Part shown: in pieces, positions 16,376 to 25,005 of the stretch
Layout of the letters: the number at the start of each line of letters is the position of its first letter
How positions within the stretch are numbered: the stretch's first letter is position 1
NCBI RefSeq assembly: GCF_000025305.1
Contig: NC_013740.1
Coordinates: 1,798,001 to 1,862,000, forward strand
Direction: 5' to 3'
DNA length: 64,000 bases
From: Acidaminococcus fermentans DSM 20731
GTDB lineage: Bacteria; Bacillota; Negativicutes; Acidaminococcales; Acidaminococcaceae
The notes under the pieces: generated by a model
The model's database searches: none
What the model was told of the DNA's origin: nothing
Seen by the model: the letters and a program-made list of their open reading frames with translations, nothing else
Made by a program: the position numbers and the translations under genes

Positions 16376-18648
16376 TGCGTCCCCTGGAACTTGTAATGAA
16401 CGCCTTCGGCCCCTACGCCGGGGAGGAAACCATTGATTTCACCCGGCTGGGGGAGAACCGGTTTTTCCTGATCACCGGCCCCACCGGCAGCGGCAAGACC
16501 ACCATCCTGGATGCCATCACCTTTGCCCTGTACGGCACCGCCAGCGGGGATCTCCGGGACAACCGGTCCCTGCGCAGCGACTACGCCACCCCGGACCGGA
16601 AGACGGAAGTCCGGTTCACCTTCCGGAACCAGGACCGGACCTACGAAGTGACCCGGACCCCGGAACAGGTGCTGAACAAACAGCGGGGCGAAGGGACCCG
16701 GACGGTGCCGGCGGGGGCTTCCCTGGTGGAGATCCTGCCGGAGGGCGAACGGAAAGTCCTGGGCACCTCCAACAGCGCCGTGACCCGGGCGGTGGAACAG
16801 CTCCTGGGCTTCCAGGCCCGGCAGTTCCGGCAGCTGATGGTGCTGCCCCAGGGAGAATTCCGCCGGTTCCTGGTGGCTGATTCCAAGGAGCGGAAGACCA
16901 TCCTGGAAACCCTGTTCAAGACCGGCCAGTACAGTGCCCTGGAAGATGCCCTGGATGCCCGGGCCAAAGTCCTGAAAAAGCAGCACGAGGAATGCCGGCA
17001 GAAATATCAGCTGCTCCTGGAAAGTGCCGGCACCGACAGCCCTGCCGCCCTGAAACAGCGGATCCAGGAAGAGCAGCAGCAGGCCAAAGACCTGGAAGCC
17101 CAGGCAGCCCAGGCCCAGAAAGCCGCTTCCGCCGCCCTGGAAGCCCTCCAGCAGGGACAGCAGCTGGCTTACACCTTCCAGCGCTGGCAGGAAGGCCAGA
17201 AACGGAAAGAGGCCCTGGCCGCCCAGGCGGACACCATCCGGGATCTGCAGCAGAAGATCCGGTGGCTGGACGAAGCCCTGAAGCTCCATCCCATTTACGA
17301 CCGGACCCGGAAAGCCAAGGCCCAGCTGGATACCGCCCAGGCCCTGCTCCAGAAAGCCCGGGAAGACCTCCAGGCCGCCCAGGAGCGGCTCCGGCAGCAG
17401 CTGGCCTCTGCCACGGAAACCAACACCCACGCCCTCCAGGAACAGATGGTCCGGGTCCGGGAACAGCTGGCCCGGATGACCGCCGTTTCCGGGGAAACGG
17501 TGCGGCTGGCCCAGACCCTGGTTCCCGGTGAGCCTTGCCCGGTGTGCGGATCCCCGGACCATCCCCAGCCTGCCACCCAGACCCGGAAGGCCCAGGAGGA
17601 ACTGGCCCGGAAGACCCGGGCCATGGAAGAGGAAATCGCCCGGCTGAACCGGAAGCAGAAGGCTCTGGAAAAAGCCCAGAAAGAAGCGGACCAGGCCGCC
17701 GGCTCCTGCAAAACCGCCGAAGAGAACCTGGCTGCCGCCCAGAAGGCCTTTGAAGCAGACCGGGAGGCCTACAAGACCGCCCTGGACCAGTCCCCCTTCC
17801 CGGACCAGCACACCTTCGTGGCGGCCCACAAGGCCCTGGCCAGCAAACCCCTGTGGCAGGAACAGGTGGACCGGTACCGGCAGCAGGCGGACAGTCTCCA
17901 GGGAGAACTGAAGATCCTGGCCGACCAGCTGAAGGACAAGACCCCTCCGGACCTGGCTCCCCTCCAGGAAGCCGTCCGGCAGACCGGCAGCACCGCCCAC
18001 ACCCTGGCCACCCGGACCGGTGCCCTCCAGGAAACCCTCCGCCGGGAAGAAGCGGCCCTGAAGCAGCTGGAAAAACTGGAAAAGGAACTGGACCGGCTCC
18101 AGGAAGCCTATGGGCCCATCGGTCTCCTGGCCTCCACCGCCAAAGGGGACAACAGCCGGAAACTGACCTTCTCCTCCTTTGTGCTCCAGGCCGTCCTGGA
18201 CGATGTGCTCCAGACCGCCAACCTGCGGCTGAGCAAGATCAGCCAGGGCCGCTACAGCCTGTACCGGAGCCAGGACATTGTGGATGCCCGGAAGGAACAG
18301 GGACTGGGGCTGGAAATCATGGACGCCTTCACCGGCCAGGCCCGGGCGGTGACCACCCTGTCCGGCGGGGAGATCTTCTTTACCTCCCTCTCCCTGGCCC
18401 TGGGGCTGTCCGATGTGCTGGAATCCTACGCCGGAGGCCTGCACCTGGATACCATCCTGGTGGATGAAGGGTTCGGTTCCCTGGATCCGGAAACCCTGGA
18501 CAGCGCCATCAGCGCCCTGCTGGAACTCCAGAAAGGAGGACGGCTGGTGGGGATCATCTCCCACGTGGCCGAACTGAAAGAAAGGATCTCCGCCCAGCTG
18601 GAAATCATTCCCACCAATCAGGGAAGCACCACCCGGTTCAGGGTGTAA
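16375..18648 (+). CDS. sbcC: Nuclease SbcCD subunit C (Rad50-like SMC ATPase)
   Basis: A 757-residue SMC-like ATPase. Walker A is GPTGSGKTTILDAITFALYG near residue 40. Two coiled-coil arms (about 180-370 and 400-580) flank the zinc hook CPVCGSPDHP near residue 385. The ABC signature is LSGGEIFFTSLSLALGLSDV and Walker B is TILVDEGFGSLDPETL. It is clearly shorter than the ~1,000-residue SbcC of E. coli, mainly in the arms, yet all catalytic parts are present. It forms a two-gene operon with sbcD, ended by a strong terminator. Confidence 0.93.
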   Translation: MRPLELVMNAFGPYAGEETIDFTRLGENRFFLITGPTGSGKTTILDAITFALYGTASGDLRDNRSLRSDYATPDRKTEVRFTFRNQDRTYEVTRTPEQVLNKQRGEGTRTVPAGASLVEILPEGERKVLGTSNSAVTRAVEQLLGFQARQFRQLMVLPQGEFRRFLVADSKERKTILETLFKTGQYSALEDALDARAKVLKKQHEECRQKYQLLLESAGTDSPAALKQRIQEEQQQAKDLEAQAAQAQKAASAALEALQQGQQLAYTFQRWQEGQKRKEALAAQADTIRDLQQKIRWLDEALKLHPIYDRTRKAKAQLDTAQALLQKAREDLQAAQERLRQQLASATETNTHALQEQMVRVREQLARMTAVSGETVRLAQTLVPGEPCPVCGSPDHPQPATQTRKAQEELARKTRAMEEEIARLNRKQKALEKAQKEADQAAGSCKTAEENLAAAQKAFEADREAYKTALDQSPFPDQHTFVAAHKALASKPLWQEQVDRYRQQADSLQGELKILADQLKDKTPPDLAPLQEAVRQTGSTAHTLATRTGALQETLRREEAALKQLEKLEKELDRLQEAYGPIGLLASTAKGDNSRKLTFSSFVLQAVLDDVLQTANLRLSKISQGRYSLYRSQDIVDARKEQGLGLEIMDAFTGQARAVTTLSGGEIFFTSLSLALGLSDVLESYAGGLHLDTILVDEGFGSLDPETLDSAISALLELQKGGRLVGIISHVAELKERISAQLEIIPTNQGSTTRFRV

Positions 18649-18687
18649 AAAACGGGTTTCTGCACAAAATGTGCAGAAACCCGTTTT
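18649..18687 (+). terminator. Terminator of sbcDC
   Basis: AAAACGGGTTTCTGCAC pairs perfectly with GTGCAGAAACCCGTTTT around AAAAT, directly after the sbcC stop. Confidence 0.85.
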
Positions 18688-18925
18688 GGTCAGCGGTCAG
18701 CTGTCAACTGTCAACGGCCAAAGGAAGCCAGCAAAGCTGGCTTTGGACAACGGCAACCGTTATATAAATCGTTTCCGTAGGGGCGGCAGGCCCGGCCGCC
18801 CGCCAAATCAGCAGTTGACCATGTGTTTTGCGGGGCGCCGGGCCTGCACCCCCTACGGTTTATGCTGTTTCAAAATCAATTTGCAAAAATTGATTTCCAT
18901 CGGCTGCTGACAGCTGACCGTTGAC
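18688..18925. repeat. Heptamer-bracketed element E with GC-palindrome core
   Basis: The left end is GTCAGCG, GTCAGCT, GTCAACT, GTCAACG, GCC; the right end on the minus strand is GTCAACG, GTCAGCT, GTCAGCA, GCCGATG. The interior carries a hairpin AAGCCAGC/GCTGGCTT, then a GC-rich inverted module (18776-18861) that begins GTAGGGGCGGCAGGCCCGG and ends CCGGGCCTGCACCCCCTAC. It ends with an AT hairpin AAATCAATTTGC/AAAATTGATTT. This fills the sbcC-queE gap; no gene is seen in it. Confidence 0.78.
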
Positions 18926-18955
18926 GGGGCTGTTGCATGAGCAACACCCCCTTTT
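18926..18955. terminator. Hairpin between the repeat element and queE
   Basis: GGGGCTGTTGC pairs with GCAACACCCC around ATGA, followed by CTTTTT on the plus strand. It lies directly after the queE stop on the minus strand but the T-run faces the plus strand. Confidence 0.5.
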
Positions 18956-19612
18956 TCATACCCCTCTCATCTCCGGATTCCAGATGATCTTGTGGAGCTG
19001 GACCTGGACGCGGACCTGGGCCAGTTTGTGTTCCCGGACGAATTCCACCAGTTCCCTGGGTTCGATGGCTCCGTACACCGGGGATACGTACACCTGGCTC
19101 CGGAGGGTGTACTCCCGGAGCACCCGGTCCATATCCTCCAGGTCCTCCCGGCTGCCCACCACGAACTTCACCACATCCTCCCCGGTGAGCCGGGTGAGAT
19201 TTTCCATCCGCATCCGTCCCCGCATCCCGGAAGAGGGAGATTTCACATCCATGGTGTAGAACAGGCCCCTGGGCCGCTCTTCCAGCAGGGGCACCGCCCC
19301 GTTGGTCTCGATGTTCACTTCGTATCCTTCCCGGGAAAGGGTCCGGCACAGGCTGTCCAGAGGCTGGAGCAGCGGTTCGCCCCCGGTAAGGGTCACCTTT
19401 TTCCAGGGATAGCGGCGGATCCGCCCCATCAGGTCTTCCTCCGTCAGATGTTCCCGGGCATCGGCCGGTTCCAGGGCATAGCCGGTGTCACAGTAGCTGC
19501 ACCGCAGGTTGCAGCCGGCAAAACGGACGAACACCGCCATGGCTCCGGTCCGCTTTCCTTCTCCTTCGATGGAATCGAACAGTTCCACCACGGGAAATGT
19601 TTCAGTCTTCAT
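18956..19612 (-). CDS. queE: 7-carboxy-7-deazaguanine synthase
   Basis: A 218-residue radical SAM enzyme that converts 6-carboxytetrahydropterin to 7-carboxy-7-deazaguanine in queuosine synthesis. The cluster motif is CNLRCSYC (CX3CX2C), followed by VTLTGGEPLLQ, NIETNGAVP and the N-terminal SIEGEGKRTG loop. The start MKTETFPVVE at 19612 overlaps the end of queD by 11 bp. It is the last gene of queF-queC-queD-queE. Confidence 0.93.
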   Translation of the reverse strand: MKTETFPVVELFDSIEGEGKRTGAMAVFVRFAGCNLRCSYCDTGYALEPADAREHLTEEDLMGRIRRYPWKKVTLTGGEPLLQPLDSLCRTLSREGYEVNIETNGAVPLLEERPRGLFYTMDVKSPSSGMRGRMRMENLTRLTGEDVVKFVVGSREDLEDMDRVLREYTLRSQVYVSPVYGAIEPRELVEFVREHKLAQVRVQVQLHKIIWNPEMRGV

Positions 19613-19928
19613 AAATGGCCACGTTCCCTTCCGATTCCTGGACGGAAACCCGGGTGCAGAAGGGGATCTGGTCATGGATCCATTTGGCAATGTTTTCCGC
19701 CGTAGGATTGGTTTTCACAATATCGTTGATGAAGGCATGGTCCAGCTTCATCACCACATCCTTGATGTGGGTGAAATCCACCACCATCCCGTTTGCATCC
19801 AGTTCTTCCCGCCGGCAGGTCACGTCGATGATCCAGTTGTGGCCGTGGAGACGGGTGCATTTGCTTTCATAAGGCAGCCGGAGGCAGTGGGCCCCGCTGA
19901 CTTCGATCCGTTTGGTTACCGTATACAT
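19602..19928 (-). CDS. queD: 6-carboxy-5,6,7,8-tetrahydropterin synthase
   Basis: A 108-residue PTPS-fold enzyme acting on dihydroneopterin triphosphate. Zinc-binding histidines are in GAHCL and RLHGHNW, and the catalytic cysteine in SKCTRLHGH. The C-terminal Glu motif is VSVQESEGN. ATG at 19928 is chosen because GGAGG lies 7 nt upstream; a TTG two codons earlier is too close to it. The gene begins 2 bp after the queC stop. Confidence 0.92.
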   Translation of the reverse strand: MYTVTKRIEVSGAHCLRLPYESKCTRLHGHNWIIDVTCRREELDANGMVVDFTHIKDVVMKLDHAFINDIVKTNPTAENIAKWIHDQIPFCTRVSVQESEGNVAIYED

Positions 19929-19930
19929 GT

Positions 19931-20629
19931 TCAATCCTCCAGTGCCGGGTCTTTTACCCCGTTGGCAGCAAAGGCCCGTGCCCGGTCGATGCAGGTGCCG
20001 CAGGTACCGCAGGGCTTGTCCCCGCCTTCATAACAGCTCCAGGTCAGATCATAGGGAGTATGGAGCTCCAGCCCCCGTTTCACCACGCCGGCCTTGCTGC
20101 AGCTGGCAAAGGGGGCCACAATATGGCACTGGTTGTAAGTGCCCAGGGAAATGGCCTTCCCCATGGCTCCGATGAAGGCTTCACTGCAGTCCGCATAGGC
20201 GTTCCCCGCCGCATCGTCCGCATGGGCGCCGATGAAAATGGACACATCGTCCTTTTCATAGATGCTCATGGCCAGGCTGGCCACTGCGGACAGCATCAGA
20301 CCGTTCCGGAAAGGCACGTAGGTGGATACCTTCCCTTCCCCGTTTTCCGCAATCTGCTGTTCATAGCTTTCATGGACGATTTCTTCCGTGGAATGGTCCA
20401 GCAGGGAGCAGTTGGAATACTGGAAAATCTTGGACAGGTCCAGTTCGTAATGGGGCAGTCCGTAATACTCCGCCACCTTCCGGGCACATTCCAGTTCCTT
20501 CCGGTGTTTCTGGCCGTAAAAAATGGAAACGGTGGAAACGTTTTCTTTCCCGAATTCTTCCACTGCCACAGAGACGCAGGTGGTGGAATCCACCCCGCCG
20601 CTGGACAGGACCAGGGCTTTCTTATTCAT
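19931..20629 (-). CDS. queC: 7-cyano-7-deazaguanine synthase
   Basis: A 232-residue ATP-dependent enzyme that makes preQ0 from 7-carboxy-7-deazaguanine. The PP-loop is [10 protein letters not shown]. The zinc site is near the C-terminus ([16 protein letters not shown], four cysteines). The start [12 protein letters not shown] at 20629 overlaps the queF stop by 8 bp. Confidence 0.94.
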   Translation of the reverse strand: MNKKALVLSSGGVDSTTCVSVAVEEFGKENVSTVSIFYGQKHRKELECARKVAEYYGLPHYELDLSKIFQYSNCSLLDHSTEEIVHESYEQQIAENGEGKVSTYVPFRNGLMLSAVASLAMSIYEKDDVSIFIGAHADDAAGNAYADCSEAFIGAMGKAISLGTYNQCHIVAPFASCSKAGVVKRGLELHTPYDLTWSCYEGGDKPCGTCGTCIDRARAFAANGVKDPALED

Positions 20630-21086
20630 GGACAAAGGCCTCCATTCTCCGCTGGGCCATGTCTTTGTAGTCCGGCTGGTAATACACCGCAAAGGGCAGG
20701 ATGCTGATGCCGCCCCGGGGATTGAAATAGCCGGCCACTTCCAGGTATTTGGGCTGGAGCAGCTTCACCAGGTCATTTTTGATGATGTTCACGCAGTCTT
20801 CGTGGAAATCCCCGTTGTTCCGGAAAGAAAACAGGTAGAGTTTCAGGGATTTGCTTTCCACCAGCTTGTGGTCCGGGATGTAGCTGATCACGATCCGGCC
20901 GAAATCCGGCTGGCCGGTTTTGGGGCAGAGGCTGGTGAATTCCGGGCAGTTCAGCTTCACCATGTAGGGGGCTTCCTCATGTTTGTTGGGGAAGGATTCC
21001 AGCACTTCCGGGGCATAGGTATTCTGGTACACCGTATGGCCGCTGCCCAGTTTGGTTACGCCGCGCAGTTCTTCTTCAGTTCTCAT
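20622..21086 (-). CDS. queF: NADPH-dependent 7-cyano-7-deazaguanine reductase
   Basis: A 154-residue single-domain (type I) QueF that reduces preQ0 to preQ1. The catalytic cysteine is in [17 protein letters not shown] and the preQ0-binding motif is [14 protein letters not shown]; the catalytic Asp follows in GDFHEDC. GGAGGAATGAACG precedes the ATG. It is the first gene of the que operon. No preQ1 riboswitch consensus is seen in the ~90-nt leader, and folE is not in the window. Confidence 0.95.
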   Translation of the reverse strand: MRTEEELRGVTKLGSGHTVYQNTYAPEVLESFPNKHEEAPYMVKLNCPEFTSLCPKTGQPDFGRIVISYIPDHKLVESKSLKLYLFSFRNNGDFHEDCVNIIKNDLVKLLQPKYLEVAGYFNPRGGISILPFAVYYQPDYKDMAQRRMEAFVHE

Positions 21087-21189
21087 CGTTCATTCCTCCA
21101 AAAAGTACAGTTCTGGAAAGATCCGCAGCCGGAAAAAACAGTTCCGTGCAGACTCACAAATTTAAATTATACTGTATTTGGAAGCAAAA

Positions 21190-21280
21190 GGGAAGAGTGC
21201 AGAGTGAAGAGCACGGACGATGAAAATCCAATGACCCATTGCGCTGCCGTAGGGGGCGCAGGCCCGACGTGTGGGCATGT
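21190..21280. repeat. Uninterrupted mosaic repeat (reverse orientation) upstream of queF
   Basis: Read on the minus strand this is the GC-rich arm CGTCGGGCCTGCGCCCCC, then the ATGGGTCATTGGATTTTCATC module, then CGTCCGTGCTCTTCACTCTG and 7-mers of the CTCTGCA type. It is the intact counterpart of the copy split by the IS element at 40138-41963. Confidence 0.72.
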
Positions 21281-21286
21281 AGACAA

Positions 21287-21324
21287 GTGGGGAGTTATCC
21301 ACGTTTTCGTGGATAACTCCCCAC
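21287..21324. terminator. Terminator hairpin after the C_GCAxxG gene
   Basis: A 17-bp perfect stem (GTGGGGAGTTATCCACG with its complement, loop TTTT). The T-run is weak on either strand. Confidence 0.65.
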
Positions 21325-21352
21325 TTTATCAACATTTATCCTCCAAACCTTC

Positions 21353-21751
21353 TCAGCCCAGGTGTTTTTCCAGGCCCAGGACGGCCAGGCGTACGCAGTC
21401 GTCGCAGGAGCAGAGCATCCTGCCGGTTTCCACGCCCTTCAGGTCTTTGCACAGGGTAGCCCCGGCTTTTTCTTTGAATCCCTGGAGGATTTCATTCATC
21501 ACCTGCTTGGGTTCCCGGCCGCTTTTGTCCAGGAGGCCCAGTACCACTGCCGCACCAGTCAAAGCCCCGCAGGTGGCTTCCATGCCGCCCATGCCGCCTC
21601 CGAAGGCGGATCCCAGGGCCCGGAGTTCCTCCGTGGTTTTGTCCAGCTTGTCCTGGTAGGACAGAAGCACCGCCTGGGCGCAGTTGGTGTGCACATCGGT
21701 GGTATGTTTCAGTTCCACGGCCTGTTCGGCCCGTTTGGATGTTTCGTTCAT
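21353..21751 (-). CDS. C_GCAxxG_C_C family redox-type protein
   Basis: A 132-residue protein of the family named for its cysteine pattern. Here it reads C-AQAVLLS, GGGMGGMEATCGALTGA and a C-terminal CSCDDCVR. Such proteins occur in anaerobes and are thought to bind a metal or iron-sulfur cluster, but no reaction is established. All expected cysteines are present. It stands alone between que genes and abgT. Confidence 0.85.
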   Translation of the reverse strand: MNETSKRAEQAVELKHTTDVHTNCAQAVLLSYQDKLDKTTEELRALGSAFGGGMGGMEATCGALTGAAVVLGLLDKSGREPKQVMNEILQGFKEKAGATLCKDLKGVETGRMLCSCDDCVRLAVLGLEKHLG

Positions 21752-21835
21752 CGGATCATTCTCCCCTCATGAAAATACAATCTCAATTATACCGGCTGCC
21801 GGCCAGAGAAACAACCGGCCTACAGCCATGCTTTT

Positions 21836-23377
21836 TTACAAAATCCCCGCCGGCAGGTGTACGCTTACCCCCGGTCCCAGAGGGATATCCAGGGCCACCC
21901 ACACCAGCATGAACAGGATCCAGGCCACCTGGAGCACCGCCGCCAGGGGGATCAGGTTGGAGATAAAGGTCCCCACGGTGCAGTCCGGATCATATTTTTC
22001 CTGGGCCACACTGAGCATCATCCACAGATAGGGCATCATGGGAGTCACGCTGTTGCCCGGGGAATCCCCCAGCCGGTACAGCAGCTGGGCAAAAGCCGGA
22101 TGGTATCCCAGCAGCATGAACATGGGCACGAAGATGGGGGCGAAAATGGCCCATTTGGCGGACCCGGAGGACATGAAGATGTTCACAAAGGCGCAGACCA
22201 GCACAAAGGTTACACACAGAGGCAGGCCGGTAAAGCCCATGTTCTTCAGGAAATCCGCCCCGCCGATGGCCAGCAGGGTCCCCATTTTGCTCCAGTTGAA
22301 CAGCCCCTGGAACTGGCCGCAGAAAAAGCAGAACACCACATAGGAACCCATATGGGACATCTGTTTCACCATGGCCCCGTTGATGTCTTTCACGGTTTTG
22401 AATTTACCGGTGGTCAGCCCGTAGGCAATGCCGGCGAAACTCATCAGGAAGAACAGGATGGGGATCAGCCCCTTCAGCAGCAGGGAGCCCACCAGGGTGT
22501 GCCCGTCCTTGGACAGGATGCCCGTAAAGAAGCCCACTGCAATGGTGGCCACGTACACCAGGCTCACCCAGCCGGCCCGGTGGAGGCCCTTCTTTTCCGC
22601 CTCCGTCAGATCCTGGACCGCTTCCAGCTCCTTGGCCTCATATTTCCCGAACCGGGGCTCGATGAGATGCTTGGAGGTGTACCCCAGCACCAGGGCCACC
22701 AGGAAGGTGGAAGCCGCCATAAAGTACCAGTTGCAGGTTACGTCCACGGCGTAGGCCCCTTTGCCCAGGAACCCGTCCAGGGCCTGGTTGGTGAGCCCCT
22801 GCATCAGGGTATCGGTGCCGGCGATCATCAGGTTGGCGGTAAAGCCGGCGTTGGCCCCTGCATAGCCCACGATCATCCCCACCAGCGGGTTCTTCCCCAC
22901 GCCGATGTACACCAGGGCCGCCAGGGGCGGGATCACCACCGATGCCGTGTCCGAAGCGATATTTCCCAGGGTCCCTACAAAAGCGATCAGATAGGGCACC
23001 ACTCCGGGAGGCACATTGCGCATGCTCCGCCGGAGCAGGCTCACCAGCAGGCCGCTTTCCTCACAGAAGCCGATGGCCAGGGTCATGGTGATTACCAGGC
23101 CCAACGGCGCAAAGCCGGAGAAATTCTTCACCATATTGCTCAAAAGCCAGGTGACCCCTTCTTTGGTGAACAGATTCTGAGCCACCACTGTCTTCCCGTT
23201 GGCCGGGTTCACCAGGCTCATGCCGGAGGCGGAAAGGGCCGCTCCCGCCAGGGCCGTAATAACAAACAGAATGCAGAACAAAATGGCCGGCGGGGGCAGT
23301 TTGTCGCAGACCTTCTCCACTCCGTTCAGGAACCGGTCCACCCAGCTGCCCCGTGTCTGTTGCGTGTCTTCTATCAT
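21836..23377 (-). CDS. abgT: AbgT-family transporter (p-aminobenzoyl-glutamate type)
   Basis: A 513-residue inner-membrane carrier with about eleven hydrophobic segments. Family motifs are VRxFP-like early region PPPAILFCILFVITALAG, GFAPLGLVITMTLAIGFCEESGLL, SDTASVVIPPLAALVY, GANAGFTANLMIAGTD, SSGSAKWAIFAPIFVPM and GDSPGNSVTPMMPYL. E. coli AbgT takes up p-aminobenzoyl-glutamate; some relatives export sulfonamides. The start MIEDTQQ at 23377 follows GGAAGGGATAGG. No abgA/B peptidase genes are adjacent. Confidence 0.9.
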   Translation of the reverse strand: MIEDTQQTRGSWVDRFLNGVEKVCDKLPPPAILFCILFVITALAGAALSASGMSLVNPANGKTVVAQNLFTKEGVTWLLSNMVKNFSGFAPLGLVITMTLAIGFCEESGLLVSLLRRSMRNVPPGVVPYLIAFVGTLGNIASDTASVVIPPLAALVYIGVGKNPLVGMIVGYAGANAGFTANLMIAGTDTLMQGLTNQALDGFLGKGAYAVDVTCNWYFMAASTFLVALVLGYTSKHLIEPRFGKYEAKELEAVQDLTEAEKKGLHRAGWVSLVYVATIAVGFFTGILSKDGHTLVGSLLLKGLIPILFFLMSFAGIAYGLTTGKFKTVKDINGAMVKQMSHMGSYVVFCFFCGQFQGLFNWSKMGTLLAIGGADFLKNMGFTGLPLCVTFVLVCAFVNIFMSSGSAKWAIFAPIFVPMFMLLGYHPAFAQLLYRLGDSPGNSVTPMMPYLWMMLSVAQEKYDPDCTVGTFISNLIPLAAVLQVAWILFMLVWVALDIPLGPGVSVHLPAGIL

Positions 23378-23399
23378 CCTATCCCTTCCTTTTTTCTGA

Positions 23400-23580
23400 T
23401 TGTCAGCGGTCAATGGCCGTTGGAAATCAATTTTGCAAATTGATTTCGAATCAACATAAAACCTATTCCTCTAAATATATCAAGCGGACCCGCAGGGGCT
23501 GCACGCCGGGCAGCCCGCCAGACAACCGGTTGTCCGTGTATTTTGCGGGGCGCCGGGCCTGCGCCCCCTACGGTTTTATA
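23400..23580. repeat. Heptamer and GC-palindrome mosaic element F
   Basis: It starts with GTCAGCG, GTCAATG, GCCGTTG, then an AT palindrome AAATCAATTTTGCAAATTGATTT in two halves also seen at 18871-18899. The GC module (23487-23575) begins CGCAGGGGCTGCACGCCGGG and ends GCCGGGCCTGCGCCCCCTAC. It lies upstream of abgT. No gene is seen. Confidence 0.7.
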
Positions 23581-23592
23581 CAAACGCCCGCT

Positions 23593-23994
23593 TCAAAAGT
23601 CCTTTTTTTCCCGCTGCTCCCGGGCCCAGCTCTTTTTGCTCCGGGGTTCTCCCAGCACCAGGGACCAGAGCATCCCCTGGCGCAGGCCTCCGGACAGGGC
23701 CGGGTGCCGGACCGGTTCCGGCCGTCTTTGCCGGGTTTCCGCCACCTGGGGCGCCACTGAAGGCTTCAGGTCCCGGATCTCTTCCACCAGGTCGCTGCGC
23801 ACCGGCTTTACCGAGGGCTGGAGGGGCGGTTCCTTTACCGCCGGAGCCTGTGCCTCCTCACAGACAAAAGACCCTGGATCCTGCCGCCTGACCGGCGGTA
23901 GGACCTTCTTCAGAGGCCGTTTTTTCTTTTTCAGCAGCTGGGTCCCCAGCAGGAACAGGATCCACACCAGGAACAGCAGCAGATCACTCCGCAT
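23593..23994 (-). CDS. Small single-pass membrane protein of unknown function
   Basis: A 133-residue product with one N-terminal membrane helix (about residues 4-20), then a Lys/Arg-rich stretch (KKKKRPLKK) and a proline-rich, charged cytoplasmic tail without a recognised domain. It begins 12 bp after floA and so is likely part of the nfeD-floA operon. It could be a lineage-specific partner of the FloA membrane scaffold. I do not recognise a family. Confidence 0.65.
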   Translation of the reverse strand: MRSDLLLFLVWILFLLGTQLLKKKKRPLKKVLPPVRRQDPGSFVCEEAQAPAVKEPPLQPSVKPVRSDLVEEIRDLKPSVAPQVAETRQRRPEPVRHPALSGGLRQGMLWSLVLGEPRSKKSWAREQREKKDF

Positions 23995-24006
23995 AGGCGC
24001 CTCCTG

Positions 24007-25005
24007 TTATTTTTCCGGTTTCCGGGTAGGCGGCAGCTCGTCCTGGCTGCCGGCCACCAGACTTTCCCGCATTTTCGTATCCGCCAGCAGGTTCTTCATC
24101 TGGTAGTAATCCATGACCCCCAGATGGCCTTCCCGCAGGGCCTGGGCCAGGGCTTCCGGCACCTGGGCCTGGGCTTCCACCACCTTGGCCTGCATTTCCT
24201 GGGTGTAAGCCCGCATTTCCTGTTCCTTGGCCACGGCCATGGCCCGGCGTTCCTCCGCCTTGGCCTGGGCAATGTTCTTGTCCGCTTCCGCCTGGTCCGT
24301 CATCAGCTGGGCCCCGATATTCCGGCCCACGTCCACGTCGGCGATGTCGATGGACAGGATTTCAAAGGCAGAGCCTGCATCCAGGCCCTTGCTCAGCACC
24401 GTCCGGGAAATGTGGTCGGGATTTTCCAGCACATCCGTGTGCTCTTCCGAAGACCCTACGGTGGTGACGATGCCTTCCCCCACCCGGGCGATGATGGTGC
24501 TTTCCCCGGCGCCCCCCACCAGCCGGTCGATGTTGGCCCGCACGGTGACCCGGGCCCGAACCTTCAGTTCGATGCCGTTCTTGGCCACGGCGGAAATCAG
24601 CGGGGTCTCGATGACCTTGGGATTGACGCTCATCTGGACCGCTTCCAGCACATCCCGGCCGGCCAGGTCGATGGCCGCCGCCCGTTCAAAGGTCAGGGGG
24701 ATAGCCGCCCGTTCCGCGGCGATCAGGGCATCCACCACCCGGTCCACATCGCCGCCGGCCAGGTAATGGGCTTCCAGCTGGTCCACATTCACATCCAGCC
24801 CGGCCTTGTTGGCCTTTACCAGGGGCAGGATAATCTTGGAAGGAATGACCCGGCGGAGCCGCATGCCCACCAGGGTGAAGATGTGCACGTTGACCCCGGC
24901 GGCCATGGCGGAGATCCACAGCCCCAGAGGGACAAAATGCAGGAACAGGATGATCAGGGCCAGGACGGCCACCAGAAATACGGTACTTCCCAATACGGCA
25001 ATCAT
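24007..25005 (-). CDS. floA: Flotillin-like protein FloA (UPF0365, SPFH)
   Basis: A 332-residue protein with an N-terminal hairpin-like hydrophobic region (residues 5-45). An SPFH domain follows ([47 protein letters not shown]), then an Ala/Glu-rich helix ([23 protein letters not shown] in two parts) and the C-terminal [20 protein letters not shown]. FloA organises fluid or raft-like membrane microdomains. The start overlaps the nfeD stop by 4 bp, the classic nfeD-floA arrangement. Confidence 0.94.
   Translation of the reverse strand: MIAVLGSTVFLVAVLALIILFLHFVPLGLWISAMAAGVNVHIFTLVGMRLRRVIPSKIILPLVKANKAGLDVNVDQLEAHYLAGGDVDRVVDALIAAERAAIPLTFERAAAIDLAGRDVLEAVQMSVNPKVIETPLISAVAKNGIELKVRARVTVRANIDRLVGGAGESTIIARVGEGIVTTVGSSEEHTDVLENPDHISRTVLSKGLDAGSAFEILSIDIADVDVGRNIGAQLMTDQAEADKNIAQAKAEERRAMAVAKEQEMRAYTQEMQAKVVEAQAQVPEALAQALREGHLGVMDYYQMKNLLADTKMRESLVAGSQDELPPTRKPEK

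Noticed and set aside
21087-21180. preQ1 riboswitch expected before queF
   Set aside because: The leader was read against the class I and class II consensus by eye and no aptamer core was found. A covariance-model search would settle it.
21287-21324. Two inverted TTATCCACG sequences resembling DnaA boxes
   Set aside because: They are the two arms of one terminator hairpin; there are no further boxes, no AT-rich unwinding region and no dnaA or dnaN nearby.
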